A stretch of DNA of 64,000 nt, from assembly GCA_965215385.1 (NCBI GenBank), contig OZ244059.1:248001-312000 (forward strand). Direction: 5' to 3'. The stretch is from JAPORY01 sp965215385 (lineage in GTDB: Bacteria; Pseudomonadota; Alphaproteobacteria; Rhodobacterales; Rhodobacteraceae). The number at the start of each line of letters is the position of its first letter. The stretch's first letter is position 1. The position numbers and the translations under genes are program-made. The notes below the pieces were generated by a model. That model was not told the origin of the DNA. It was given only the letters and a program-made list of their open reading frames with translations, and ran no database searches. Below are positions 36,714 through 46,213 of this stretch, piece by piece.

Positions 36714-37979
36714 ATGAAAGATCTCACCGACACAGTGGAAACCATGCGCCAACTCGGAGCGCAAGCGCGATCAGCGGCGCAATTTCTTGCTCGCAGTTCC
36801 GATGAGCGAAAGCGGCAGGCCTTGCACGCTGTCAGCAATCTAATCTGGCAAAGTCGGGCCGAAATCATTATGGCGAACCAAACCGACCTTGAGTATGCCG
36901 AAACCTTAAACCTATCGGCGGCAATGATTGACCGCTTACGGCTTGATAATGATCGAATTGCGGCGATGCGCGACAGTGTCAAAATGGTCGCGGACCTCAA
37001 AGATCCAGTCGGCAAGACGATCGCCGAATGGAAGCAACCGAGCGGATTGCATATCCAACGCGTCCGTACGCCACTCGGGGTAATCGGGGTGATTTACGAA
37101 AGTCGTCCGAATGTCACCGCAGATGCCGGAGTTCTTTGCTTCAAGTCAGGAAACGCCGTAATTCTTCGAGGCGGTTCCGAGAGTCTTAATTCCTCATTGG
37201 CCATTCACAAATGTCTCGTCGCAGGATTGGAAGAGGCGGATTTTCCAGCCGAAGCCATCCAAATCATTCCGACGCGAGACCGGTCGGCAGTGCATGAAAT
37301 GTTAAAGTTGTCAGAATACATTGATCTGATTGTACCGCGCGGCGGTAAAAGTCTGGTGTCATTGATCCAAAAAGAGGCTCGGATTCCCGTATTCGCACAT
37401 CTTGACGGGGTGGTACATATCTACATTGATCAGGCAGCAAGTCTTGAAAAGGCGAAAGAGATTGTCGTGAACGCCAAAACTCGGCGCCCCGGGATCTGTG
37501 GGGCCGCCGAATGTCTCCTCGTTCATGAACAGGTGCAAGATAAAATCGGGAGGCCAGTCATCGAAGCGTTGCTCGCTGCCGGTGTCACTGTTCATGCCGA
37601 CGAGCAGTTACAACAGATCCCAAACACAGTTGCGGCAACAGATCAGGACTGGGGGCGAGAATATCTCGACATGCATATCGCTTCCCGAACAGTATCAAGT
37701 CTTGATGACGCGATTCTGCATATTCAAACTCATGGCTCAAGGCATACCGATTGTATCGTGACAGAGGATATAAGCGCCCGGGATCGGTTTTTTTCTCAAC
37801 TGGATAGCGCAATCTTGATGCATAATGCCTCAACGCAATTTGCGGACGGCGGAGAATTCGGAATGGGGGCCGAAATTGGAATTGCCACCGGCAAAATGCA
37901 CGCCCGTGGTCCAATCGGAGTGGAGCAGTTGACGACCTTCAAATATCTTGTGTCGGCGGATTGTGCAGTGCGAACCTAA
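36714..37979 (+). CDS. proA: Gamma-glutamyl phosphate reductase
   Basis: Second proline-biosynthetic enzyme, making glutamate 5-semialdehyde with NADPH. The 421-residue protein has the family start AQARSAAQFLA, VRTPLGVIGVIYESRPNVT, ILRGGSES, the catalytic cysteine in RRPGICGAAE, and the late FADGGEFGMGAEIGIATGK block. It belongs with proB upstream, from which it has been separated. The olsB start lies 12 bases after its stop, so the lipid genes may be read from the same transcript. The 262 bases upstream hold nothing I can name. Confidence 0.97.
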   Translation: MKDLTDTVETMRQLGAQARSAAQFLARSSDERKRQALHAVSNLIWQSRAEIIMANQTDLEYAETLNLSAAMIDRLRLDNDRIAAMRDSVKMVADLKDPVGKTIAEWKQPSGLHIQRVRTPLGVIGVIYESRPNVTADAGVLCFKSGNAVILRGGSESLNSSLAIHKCLVAGLEEADFPAEAIQIIPTRDRSAVHEMLKLSEYIDLIVPRGGKSLVSLIQKEARIPVFAHLDGVVHIYIDQAASLEKAKEIVVNAKTRRPGICGAAECLLVHEQVQDKIGRPVIEALLAAGVTVHADEQLQQIPNTVAATDQDWGREYLDMHIASRTVSSLDDAILHIQTHGSRHTDCIVTEDISARDRFFSQLDSAILMHNASTQFADGGEFGMGAEIGIATGKMHARGPIGVEQLTTFKYLVSADCAVRT

Positions 37980-37990
37980 ATCGAATTGAT

Positions 37991-38749
37991 ATGCCGTCCG
38001 TTGCAGAGAATATTTCGGTTAAGATTGCTGATTCCCCAGAGGAGCTAAACGCGGCTTTTCGCTTACGGTACGATGTCTTTGTCCGCGAGCTTGGTGCGCA
38101 GGGGCCGCAATTCAATCATTCAGAAGGTATTGAGCGAGATCGGTTCGACGAATTTTCCGATCACCTAATCGCCATTGATAACCAGACAACGGAAGTCGTC
38201 GGGGTTTATCGCCTCTTGCGAGAGGAAAAAGCCAAGGAAGCAGGACAGTTTTATTCCGAGGACGAGTATGATCTTTCGGTCCTCAAAAACTCCAGTCGAA
38301 GTTTGCTTGAGCTCGGACGATCTTGCTTGCGACAAGATTATCGCGGTGGCTTGGTAGTTCACTATCTCTGGCAGGGAATCAGCACATATGTCGAGCAACA
38401 CAGCGTTGATGTTCTGTTTGGCGTTGCTAGCTTTGCCGGAACCGACGTTAACCGGCTTGCGGAGTCCCTCTCCTTATTGCGTCATTTGTACCTGGCGCCT
38501 AGCGAGCTACGGGTGTGTGCCAAACCAGCAGTATTCCAATCAATGGAGTTAATGGAGCCAAGTCTCATAGATCGCCAATCAGCAATCGCACAGATACCAA
38601 GCCTCATCAAGGCGTACTTGCGAGTCGGCGGACGAGTCGGCGAAGGGGCCTTCGTTGATCAAACCTTCAACACCATCGATGTCTGTTGTGTTTTGGAGAC
38701 CAAAGGCCTGACCGCAAGCCAGCGAAAGCGATACGCCCGCAACAATTGA
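37991..38749 (+). CDS. olsB: Ornithine N(alpha)-acyltransferase
   Basis: GNAT-fold enzyme that N-acylates ornithine from acyl-ACP, the first step of ornithine-lipid synthesis. The 252-residue product contains the family blocks FRLRYDVFVRELGA, DHLIAID, VVGVYRLLREEKA, FYSEDEYDLSVL and LLELGRSC. ATG 37991 is chosen since an upstream TTG adds only ten residues within the proA end. The stop overlaps the next ATG as TGATG. Identification as OlsB rests on these blocks plus the olsA neighbour. Ornithine lipids replace phospholipids during phosphate limitation in many alphaproteobacteria. Confidence 0.85.
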   Translation: MPSVAENISVKIADSPEELNAAFRLRYDVFVRELGAQGPQFNHSEGIERDRFDEFSDHLIAIDNQTTEVVGVYRLLREEKAKEAGQFYSEDEYDLSVLKNSSRSLLELGRSCLRQDYRGGLVVHYLWQGISTYVEQHSVDVLFGVASFAGTDVNRLAESLSLLRHLYLAPSELRVCAKPAVFQSMELMEPSLIDRQSAIAQIPSLIKAYLRVGGRVGEGAFVDQTFNTIDVCCVLETKGLTASQRKRYARNN

Positions 38750-39615
38750 TGAAACCAGTTGACCCCATAGAGCCAACAACTCCCACACCGAGCCCAAAGT
38801 TCAACGCTCTTGATTGGATCCGTATCATTACGCGAGGCGGGCTAGTAGTTATACTGCTTTCATTCAGCTTCAGCCTACTTCTTCTCATTCGCTTGATTGA
38901 AAAACCGATTTTTGGGTTACAGCGACCACTTACGCCATTCATTACTCAATTTGTGTGTCGCAACTCGCTCAGAATCTTCGGGATTGGCTACGAAGTGCAG
39001 GGCACACTTATGGAACAGCATGGTGCGGTGGTGTCCAACCATGTATCTTGGCTTGATGTTCTCGCGCTAAATGCTGGTAATCGGATCTACTTTGTTTCGA
39101 AATCGGAAGTCGCAAAGTGGCCCGGTATCGGCTGGCTTGCGCAGGGAACGGGCACCGTTTTTGTTAATCGAGAACGGGGTAAAGCTCTCGAACACACGGC
39201 TCTTGTCGAGTCACGACTAAAAGCTGGCCATAAGCTACTTTTCTTCCCCGAAGGGACCTCCACCGATGGTTCGACCGTCATGAAGTTCAAATCGACACTG
39301 TTTGAAGCCTTTATGTCCGAGTATTGGGGAGATCGCTTATACATCCAACCGGTCATGATCATTTATCTAAGCCCTGAAGGAACGTTGTCACAATTCTACA
39401 GTTGGTGGGGCGAAATGGAATTTGCCGAACATCTTCTGCGGATTTTAGCGGCGAAGCCGCAAGGGACTGTGCGAATAAAGTATCTAGCGCCCATCCGAAC
39501 GCGTGACTTCGTCGACCGCAAGTCGTTAGCAAATTTGTTAGAGACTCAGATTCGCAACGAGTATCTGGGCCATATTCAGACGGCGGCGGGTAAGTCTAGC
39601 AGCATCAATTCTTGA
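38749..39615 (+). CDS. olsA: Lyso-ornithine lipid O-acyltransferase
   Basis: PlsC-type acyltransferase completing ornithine lipid from lyso-ornithine lipid. It has 288 residues with an N-terminal membrane helix (about residues 25-50), the catalytic H-x4-D block SNHVSWLDVL, and FFPEGTSTDG as the glycerophosphate-binding motif. A general 1-acylglycerol-3-phosphate acyltransferase would look similar; coupling with olsB by stop/start overlap decides the call. It is the last gene of the run, followed by 230 bases before rpsB. Confidence 0.83.
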   Translation: MKPVDPIEPTTPTPSPKFNALDWIRIITRGGLVVILLSFSFSLLLLIRLIEKPIFGLQRPLTPFITQFVCRNSLRIFGIGYEVQGTLMEQHGAVVSNHVSWLDVLALNAGNRIYFVSKSEVAKWPGIGWLAQGTGTVFVNRERGKALEHTALVESRLKAGHKLLFFPEGTSTDGSTVMKFKSTLFEAFMSEYWGDRLYIQPVMIIYLSPEGTLSQFYSWWGEMEFAEHLLRILAAKPQGTVRIKYLAPIRTRDFVDRKSLANLLETQIRNEYLGHIQTAAGKSSSINS

Positions 39616-39845
39616 TATTTGCAATGCGGCAATCAGTGCTCCATTTGGCGGAATCAACCAAACAGATTCTAAGACTAGATAAATCTCACCATTGGTCTTG
39701 CATTAGTTAGGTAATTTACATAGAGAGCCTTCTGAAAATCCAGCAACTGATGAAGGGCGGATCAGAATGACCTGATCAATCCACCGGTTGGCACGCAGGT
39801 GTCCTAAGCGTCGTTGCAAACATTAAACCGGAAAGAGACATACCG

Positions 39846-41039
39846 ATGGCTATTCCTGACTTTTCAATGCGTCAGCTGTTGGAAGCTGGCGTACATTTTG
39901 GACACCAGACGCAACGCTGGAACCCAAGAATGTCCCCGTACATTTATGGAGCACGCAATGGTATTCATATCATCGATTTGACCCAAACCGTCCCATTGCT
40001 TGATGCGGCTTTGCAAGCGGTGCGAGACACCGCCGCGAAAGGCGGACAAATCTTGTTTGTCGGAACCAAGCGGCAAGCATCAGAACCGATCGCGCGAGCG
40101 GCTGAGAAGTCTGCACAATTCTATATCAATCATCGCTGGTTAGGGGGAACACTCACGAACTGGCAAACCGTCTCCAACTCAATCAAACGCCTCCAAAACA
40201 TTGACGAAGCGATTGAGAAAGGCACCGAGGGTCTGACCAAGAAAGAGCGTCTCGGGATGGAGCGTGAGCAACGCAAACTTCAATCTTCTCTGGGCGGCAT
40301 CCGTGAAATGAATGGCGTGCCAAACATGTTATTCGTCATTGATGTCAACAAAGAAGCCTTGGCGGTTTCCGAGGCCAAGAAACTCGGCGTTCCTATTGTT
40401 GCCGTCGTCGATACTAATTGCGAACCCAGTGGGATTGACTACATCATTCCGGGCAATGATGACGCCGCGAGAGCAATTGTACTGTATACAGACTTGGTTG
40501 CTCGTGCGGCGTTAGATGGGATGAGTGTTCATCTTGATAAAACCGGAGTCGATCTTGGAGAATTTGAAAGGCTGCCGAGCGAAGATCTGCCTGCCGTAAT
40601 CGCGACTGACGGCGAAGAACCAAAGGCAGGAGAGCCGCAGACTGAGGATAAGAGCGACAGCACGACGAATGGAACTGCGGCGGCAGCAAGCAAACGTGAC
40701 GAGTCCGAAGCAAAACCTTCGGAATCCGTCAATGCGGATAACAATGACACAGATGGAACACCTTCGGTGCCGGCTGCGGCGGCGAAAACTAACCCCGAGA
40801 TAACTTCCACCGAAAATATTGCAAAGCCCGACGAAACCGGCTCCGAGCCATCGCCAAAGAAAGCAGAAATGGATGCGGCCAAGACGGACGAGCAACGCGC
40901 CGCTGCCGATGAAGGTAGTGGCAGTCTGGCGGCCGCAACCGAAGATTCGCCAATAAAGCCGGCCGACGAACACGAAGATACAACCGAGCCAACGGTAGAC
41001 ACTACCGACCAAGCCAGCAAGAAAGAAACTGCGGCCTAA
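39846..41039 (+). CDS. rpsB: 30S ribosomal protein S2 with long acidic C-terminal tail
   Basis: Small-subunit protein binding 16S rRNA near the neck. Residues 1-240 are ordinary S2 (LLEAGVHFGHQTQRWNP, GTKRQA, NHRWLGGTLTNW, VDTNCEP, IPGNDDA). From about residue 255 to 397 there is a low-complexity tail rich in Glu, Asp, Ala, Thr, Ser and Pro (for example TNGTAAAASK, ATEDSPIKPADEHEDTTEP). Normal S2 is 230-270 residues. The tail keeps the reading frame, so it is translated unless processed. Proximity to tsf is the standard arrangement, though the 269-base gap between them is larger than usual. Confidence 0.96.
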   Translation: MAIPDFSMRQLLEAGVHFGHQTQRWNPRMSPYIYGARNGIHIIDLTQTVPLLDAALQAVRDTAAKGGQILFVGTKRQASEPIARAAEKSAQFYINHRWLGGTLTNWQTVSNSIKRLQNIDEAIEKGTEGLTKKERLGMEREQRKLQSSLGGIREMNGVPNMLFVIDVNKEALAVSEAKKLGVPIVAVVDTNCEPSGIDYIIPGNDDAARAIVLYTDLVARAALDGMSVHLDKTGVDLGEFERLPSEDLPAVIATDGEEPKAGEPQTEDKSDSTTNGTAAAASKRDESEAKPSESVNADNNDTDGTPSVPAAAAKTNPEITSTENIAKPDETGSEPSPKKAEMDAAKTDEQRAAADEGSGSLAAATEDSPIKPADEHEDTTEPTVDTTDQASKKETAA

Positions 41040-41308
41040 TTGTTTCAGTAGACCCCGTAACCGAACTTCTCTGAGCCGCCAGCTTTAAGCGATGACCGGC
41101 CCACGCATCAGAGTGGCAACGCTTTCGCGATCGTTGATCAATACGACTTCAGAGCGACGCGGTCGGTATCCATATCTAATACTTTCAGCAAGTTCTGATG
41201 TGGTACTGATGGGGTAGTATCAAAACGAGGTTAGCACTGTCGGATAACGGAACGGTCTACTGGTGATCAGATTGCTGGGCGAGTGTCCCGCAAACCGAAG
41301 GAATAGTA

Positions 41309-42133
41309 ATGCCAATTCAAGCAAAACAGGTAAAAGAACTGCGGGATGCCACTGGCGCCGGCATGATGGATGCAAAGCAGGCCTTGGTTGCGACCGATGG
41401 TGATATGACGGCGGCAGCCGATTGGTTGCGAAAAAAGGGAATCGCCAAAGCGGCAAAAAAGATGAATCGAGAAGCCGCCGAAGGCCTCGTAGCTGTCGTT
41501 ATCAACGACGAAAAAGGGGTCGCAGTCGAACTCAATTCTGAGACTGACTTTGTCTCACGTAACGAAGAATTTCAGGGGCTGTTGGGTGCCGTCGCTCAAG
41601 CGGCGGTCAACGTTGCAGATTTAGAAGCACTTTTTCGTGCGGAAATTGATGGTCAAACTATCCAAGATAAGATCACCGAGAAAATCGCAACTACGGGCGA
41701 GAATCTCTCGATTCGCCGAATGGCAACTCTGACCGGAAGCAATATCACATGCTATGTCCATAACGCGGTAGCCGCGGGCATGGGAAAAATTGGCGTTCTA
41801 CTCGCTTATGACGGGAACCAAACGACTCTCGGTAAAGAGGTCGCAATGCATATTGCCGCCACTCGACCGCTCGCGTTAAATTCTGCCAACCTTGACGCCG
41901 ATATTCTGGATCGAGAAAGACAGATTCAAGCGGACATTGTGCGCGAATCAGATACGCCAAAGGAATTTCAGTTACGGGCGATTGAAAGCCGCATGAAGAA
42001 ATTTGTCAAAGAGTCGGTACTCCTGAGCCAAAAGTTTGCGCTTAACCCTGAAATCACGGTGCAACAAGCGGCGGAAGCTGAACAAATAACTATTACTAGC
42101 TTTATCCGTTTTGAGGTCGGGGAGGGGCTTTGA
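41309..42133 (+). CDS. tsf: Elongation factor Ts
   Basis: Nucleotide-exchange factor for EF-Tu. The 274-residue protein begins with QVKELRDATGAGMMDAKQAL, has the UBA-like N-terminal domain with ADWLRKKG, and ELNSETDFVSRNEEF with the TDFV core contacting EF-Tu. It is slightly short at the C-terminus relative to most alphaproteobacterial forms. AAGGAA precedes the ATG. pyrH and frr, which usually follow, are absent; a CoA-transferase gene follows instead. Confidence 0.97.
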   Translation: MPIQAKQVKELRDATGAGMMDAKQALVATDGDMTAAADWLRKKGIAKAAKKMNREAAEGLVAVVINDEKGVAVELNSETDFVSRNEEFQGLLGAVAQAAVNVADLEALFRAEIDGQTIQDKITEKIATTGENLSIRRMATLTGSNITCYVHNAVAAGMGKIGVLLAYDGNQTTLGKEVAMHIAATRPLALNSANLDADILDRERQIQADIVRESDTPKEFQLRAIESRMKKFVKESVLLSQKFALNPEITVQQAAEAEQITITSFIRFEVGEGL

Positions 42134-42261
42134 TAAATCGATCTTCGTGCTCGGTCTGGCCAATGAGCTTTGTTGTTGGGGTTTCTATCCCGTTCCAAGC
42201 GTTGTCGAATCCCCCAACAAGTGTACATTGAAGTGATGCGAATTTCAATGGAGGAGTTGTG

Positions 42262-43467
42262 ATGCCAGACGCAACTGGGCCGTTGGCTGGCGTTAGAGTT
42301 CTAGATTTATCTCGAGTCCTTGCTGGCCCGACATGCACACAACTTCTCGGCGATCTAGGGGCGAGTGTTTTGAAGATTGAGAATCCTGCTACTCAAGGAG
42401 ATGATACCCGCAGCTGGGGGCCCCCATTTCATCCCAATCCTGATGGCACGGAATCTGACCTAAGTTCCTACTTCATGGCCACTAATCGAAATAAGCGCTC
42501 GGTTGCGCTTGATATGGCTTCAACAGCCGGCAAAACTCTCTTGCACCGCTTGCTCGAATTTGCCGATATTCTCATTGAAAACTTCAAGCCCGGCTCGTTG
42601 GCCAAGTTGGGCTTTGATTACGCGACAATTTCATCGCAATTTCCGCAACTCATTTATTGCTCAATATCGGGTTACGGGCAAACTGGTCCTAACCGCGAAA
42701 AACCAGGTTACGATCTGACGGCGCAGGGCTTCGGTGGCATCATGTCATTGACCGGCGAACCGCGGGGAGCCCCGATGAAGGTCGGGGTTGGTATTGCCGA
42801 TGTTATGTGCGGCATGTACGCAACCTCCGGGATTCTGGCGGCACTATATCATCGAAACCAAACCGGCGAGGGTCAATACATCGAACTTTCTCTCGTCGAT
42901 TCACAAGTTGCTTGGCTGATTAATGAGGGCGTCAATTTCCTGACAACGGGCAAAGTACCGATACGGAGGGGCAATGCTCACCCAAACATTGCTCCATACG
43001 ATACGTTTGAAACTCGAGATCGCTATGTGATTATTGCCGTCGGCAATGACGAACAATTTCGTCGTTTCTGCAATGCGCTCGCAATCCCAGAAATTGCACA
43101 AGATCGAAAATTTAGAACTAATCCCGAACGTCTGCGTCAGCGTGAGGAACTTAACGCCCTTCTGAAACAAACAATCATCAATTGGAGTAGCAAAGATCTC
43201 ATCGCTGCACTTGAAGCAGTCAAAGTGCCGGTTGGACCGGTACATCAGCTTGACGAGGTTTTTGCATCCGAACAGGTACGAGCGCGTGAGATGAAAATCT
43301 CAATGAAAACGGCAGGCAGCAAAGTTCAACTTATTGGAAATCCCTTAAAGTTTTCGAAAACACCGGTGAATTATCGACTGCCACCGCCGCATTTTGGTGC
43401 TCATACCGCATCCGTCCGCGAAGCCAAGGATCCGTTTGCGGAGCTGGATGTCAAGAATTCGAGTTGA
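42262..43467 (+). CDS. Family III CoA-transferase (CaiB/BaiF type)
   Basis: A 401-residue class III CoA-transferase that moves CoA between carboxylic acids. Motifs: VLDLSRVLAGP at the N-terminus, the CoA-binding NRNKRSVALD, AENFKPG-like IENFKPGSL, and the catalytic aspartate in GVGIADVMCGMYA. ATG 42262 has GGAGG 7 bases upstream. Substrates cannot be told from sequence; candidates include succinyl-CoA-dependent activation of a dicarboxylate such as glutarate or a methylated acid, which would fit the ring-degradation island, but nothing links them physically. Confidence 0.9.
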   Translation: MPDATGPLAGVRVLDLSRVLAGPTCTQLLGDLGASVLKIENPATQGDDTRSWGPPFHPNPDGTESDLSSYFMATNRNKRSVALDMASTAGKTLLHRLLEFADILIENFKPGSLAKLGFDYATISSQFPQLIYCSISGYGQTGPNREKPGYDLTAQGFGGIMSLTGEPRGAPMKVGVGIADVMCGMYATSGILAALYHRNQTGEGQYIELSLVDSQVAWLINEGVNFLTTGKVPIRRGNAHPNIAPYDTFETRDRYVIIAVGNDEQFRRFCNALAIPEIAQDRKFRTNPERLRQREELNALLKQTIINWSSKDLIAALEAVKVPVGPVHQLDEVFASEQVRAREMKISMKTAGSKVQLIGNPLKFSKTPVNYRLPPPHFGAHTASVREAKDPFAELDVKNSS

Positions 43468-43499
43468 GACTCTGTCTATGCTTTACAGTTGTTAAAGCT

Positions 43500-44723
43500 A
43501 TGAGTCCCGCAACCGACGGAACGATGAATTCTGCGACCCAGAAATCGCCAACCGTCCCGCCGCCGTCTCGTCGGCGGGACCCGCGTCTCGACTTTTTTCG
43601 TGGTTTAGCGATGTACATCATTTTGATTGCGCACATTCCACGCAATCCTTGGACGCATTGGATTCCGGCTCGGTTTGGGTTTTCCGATGCTACCGAAATT
43701 TTTGTCTTCTGTTCTGGCATGGCGTCAGCCATTGCCTTTGGCAGTGTTTTCGCAAACAACGGATTCTGGCTCGGAACCACGCGTGTTCTCTTTCGTTGTT
43801 GGCAAGTTTATTGGGCTCATATTGCCTTGTTTTTTTTCATTGCAATGTATCTTGCGGCAATTGATACTTTTGGCAGTTTCGAAAAATCATACATCAACAC
43901 GCTAAACTTAACGCCGTTTTTTCGTGATCCTATCCCCAATATCGTTGGGTTGTTTTCGCTCACTTACGTGCCAAACTACTTCGATATTCTGCCCATGTAC
44001 TTAGTTATTTTGGCGATGATGCCGTTATTTGTGGCTATCGCTAACCGTTCTTTTCTCTTGGCTGCCGCCATTGCAATTTTGGTATGGTTTGCCGCCAACT
44101 TAGGGTATGTTCCACTCCCTGCGGAGCCTTGGTCGGAGCGGGAATGGTTTTTCAATCCGTTTGGCTGGCAACTACTCTTCTTTACGGGATTTGCCTTCAT
44201 GAAGGGTTGGTTGCCGACACCGCCCATATCAAAACTTCTCATCGTACTAGCTATCGCTTTCGTGGTACTCAGTGCTCCGTTCGGGTCGTGGAAAGTGTTT
44301 TCATGGACCAATGCCTTGTTCCCTGAATTCGGTGACCTGATTCGTCCAGCGTGGGGCGAGGTTAGGGATTATCGCACCAAAACCGAGTTGGGCATTCTGC
44401 GCTATATTCACTTCTTGGCATTAGCTTATCTCGCTTGGATCGCGGTTGGTCCAAGAGGGAGTCGATTGCTTCCGAAGGAGCAGGGGGTTTTAGCCTTTAT
44501 TTGGAAGATCATATTGCACTGCATTTCGAAAGTTGGGCAACAATCGCTGGCCATATTTGTGTTTTCAATGGCACTCGCTCGACTGATCGGGTTTGCGTTC
44601 GATTTGCTAGGGCGTGAACCGCAGATCGTTTTGTTCGGTAATCTTGTTGGCTTCGTGCTCATAATCTTCGTTGCCCACGTGACGGCTTGGTTCAAAGCGA
44701 CGCCGTGGCGCAATCGATCATGA
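43500..44723 (+). CDS. opgC: OpgC-type membrane acyltransferase
   Basis: Polytopic membrane protein (407 residues, about 10 helices) of the OpgC family, expected to attach succinyl or similar groups to periplasmic glucans. The family start DPRLDFFRGLAMYIILIAHIP is clear, followed by FSDATEIFVFCSGMASA. ATG 43500 is preferred to a TTG at 43464 that would overlap the upstream stop. Its TGA overlaps the next gene start (ATGA), so it is the first gene of an opgC-opgG-opgH operon. Confidence 0.87.
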   Translation: MSPATDGTMNSATQKSPTVPPPSRRRDPRLDFFRGLAMYIILIAHIPRNPWTHWIPARFGFSDATEIFVFCSGMASAIAFGSVFANNGFWLGTTRVLFRCWQVYWAHIALFFFIAMYLAAIDTFGSFEKSYINTLNLTPFFRDPIPNIVGLFSLTYVPNYFDILPMYLVILAMMPLFVAIANRSFLLAAAIAILVWFAANLGYVPLPAEPWSEREWFFNPFGWQLLFFTGFAFMKGWLPTPPISKLLIVLAIAFVVLSAPFGSWKVFSWTNALFPEFGDLIRPAWGEVRDYRTKTELGILRYIHFLALAYLAWIAVGPRGSRLLPKEQGVLAFIWKIILHCISKVGQQSLAIFVFSMALARLIGFAFDLLGREPQIVLFGNLVGFVLIIFVAHVTAWFKATPWRNRS

Positions 44724-46213
44724 TTTCTCGACGATCGCTACTTTGTGCACTCAGCAGTTTACCACTGTCTTCGCTTGCTAATGCGCAAGGCGGTTTTTCC
44801 TACGCCGACGTGATTTCCCGGGCCGAGCGATTAGCGCAACATCGATATCGCCCAAGGCCAAGCGTTCCCGCTGATTGGACGGATCTCACCTATGATCAAT
44901 ATCGGACAATGTGGTTTCGAAATGCCGACGCGTTGTGGGCCAATACCGACAAGCCATACAATGTCGATTTCTTTCTTCCCGGCCTATACTTTCCGCGTCC
45001 AGTTCAAATTAATACCGTCACCGCTGGCTCGGAAACGCCTTTCCCTTTTGACTTTAACTTGTTTGATAAGAGTGACTTAGCTCCGTCTTTGACGATGGAT
45101 GAACGGCTTGGATACTCCGGTTTCCGCCTTCGGACCGAGTTCGAACAACCAAATATCAAAGAAGAATTTTGCGTCTTTCAAGGCGCAAGTTACTTTCGTG
45201 CCATCGGCTTTGGGCAAGTGTATGGGCTTTCGGCGCGCGGCCTTGCACTCAATGTTGCAACCAAACAGGGCGAAGAGTTTCCTGAATTTACCGACTATTG
45301 GTTAGAGACGCCGACTGCAGAGCAAGAGACGATACGCCTTTATGCCCTCTTGGATAGTTTGAGCGTTACTGGTGCCTACTTGTTCGATATTACCCCCGGC
45401 CGATCCTGTCGCATGAACGTCCGTGTGACGTTGTTTCCTAGACGCGCCGTTGCTAGCGTTGGTTGGGCACCCCTGACTTCGATGTTTCTGTTCGACGAAA
45501 CCAATCGACATCGTTTTGATGACTTCCGCCCAGCGATTCACGACAGTGACGGACTAATGATGTATAACGGGGCAGGGGAGGTTTTGTGGCGTCCCCTAGC
45601 GAACCCAAAAGCGTTGCAGGTATCAGCCTTTATTGATGAAAACCCGCGCGGCTTCGGACTGTTACAACGTTCACGAAGGTTAGAGCATTTTGCCGATCTA
45701 GAAGCACACTATCATCGCCGACCGAGCCTTTGGGTGGAACCACAAAGCGATTGGGGGTCTGGTAGCGTCATCTTGGTTGAGATTCCCGCAGATAAAGAGA
45801 TATACGATAACATCGTTGCCTTCTGGCAGCCTCGGAGAGATATTTCAGTCGGAGAGCCGTACGAACTCAGTTACCGATTAACTTGGGGAGACGGCTCGCC
45901 AATTGGTAGCCGTTTTCCACGGGTGATAAATACACGAATGGGTAAAGATCCGTTTCACCCAGGCCGTATTGTCGCCATAGATTTTGAACCGCATCCCACT
46001 TTTGACGACAAACTGGATAACGTGACAATTCATATTCAGTCAGGACAAGCTGAAACCACTAGCGGGCTGTTGCAGCGGCATCCTGAGACTGGCGGGGTTC
46101 GCCTAAGTTTTCGTTTTGATCCCCACCAAGCGTCTGTGGCTGAGTTAAGAGCTCAGTTACGTAAAGACGGTGTGATGGCTTCGGAAGTATGGTTGTATCG
46201 GTGGACGCAATGA
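44720..46213 (+). CDS. opgG: Periplasmic glucan biosynthesis protein OpgG/OpgD
   Basis: A 497-residue periplasmic protein of the MdoG family needed for osmoregulated periplasmic glucan assembly and release. The N-terminal signal has a twin-arginine pattern (SRRSLLCAL) and cleaves near LANA. The body starts FSYADVISRAERLA and has YDQYRTMWFR, FFLPGLYF, and GFGLLQRSRRLEHFADLEA, all family-typical. In Enterobacteria OpgD is Tat-exported and OpgG Sec-exported; this single gene has the OpgD-like signal. It overlaps both neighbours by four bases. Confidence 0.92.
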   Translation: MISRRSLLCALSSLPLSSLANAQGGFSYADVISRAERLAQHRYRPRPSVPADWTDLTYDQYRTMWFRNADALWANTDKPYNVDFFLPGLYFPRPVQINTVTAGSETPFPFDFNLFDKSDLAPSLTMDERLGYSGFRLRTEFEQPNIKEEFCVFQGASYFRAIGFGQVYGLSARGLALNVATKQGEEFPEFTDYWLETPTAEQETIRLYALLDSLSVTGAYLFDITPGRSCRMNVRVTLFPRRAVASVGWAPLTSMFLFDETNRHRFDDFRPAIHDSDGLMMYNGAGEVLWRPLANPKALQVSAFIDENPRGFGLLQRSRRLEHFADLEAHYHRRPSLWVEPQSDWGSGSVILVEIPADKEIYDNIVAFWQPRRDISVGEPYELSYRLTWGDGSPIGSRFPRVINTRMGKDPFHPGRIVAIDFEPHPTFDDKLDNVTIHIQSGQAETTSGLLQRHPETGGVRLSFRFDPHQASVAELRAQLRKDGVMASEVWLYRWTQ

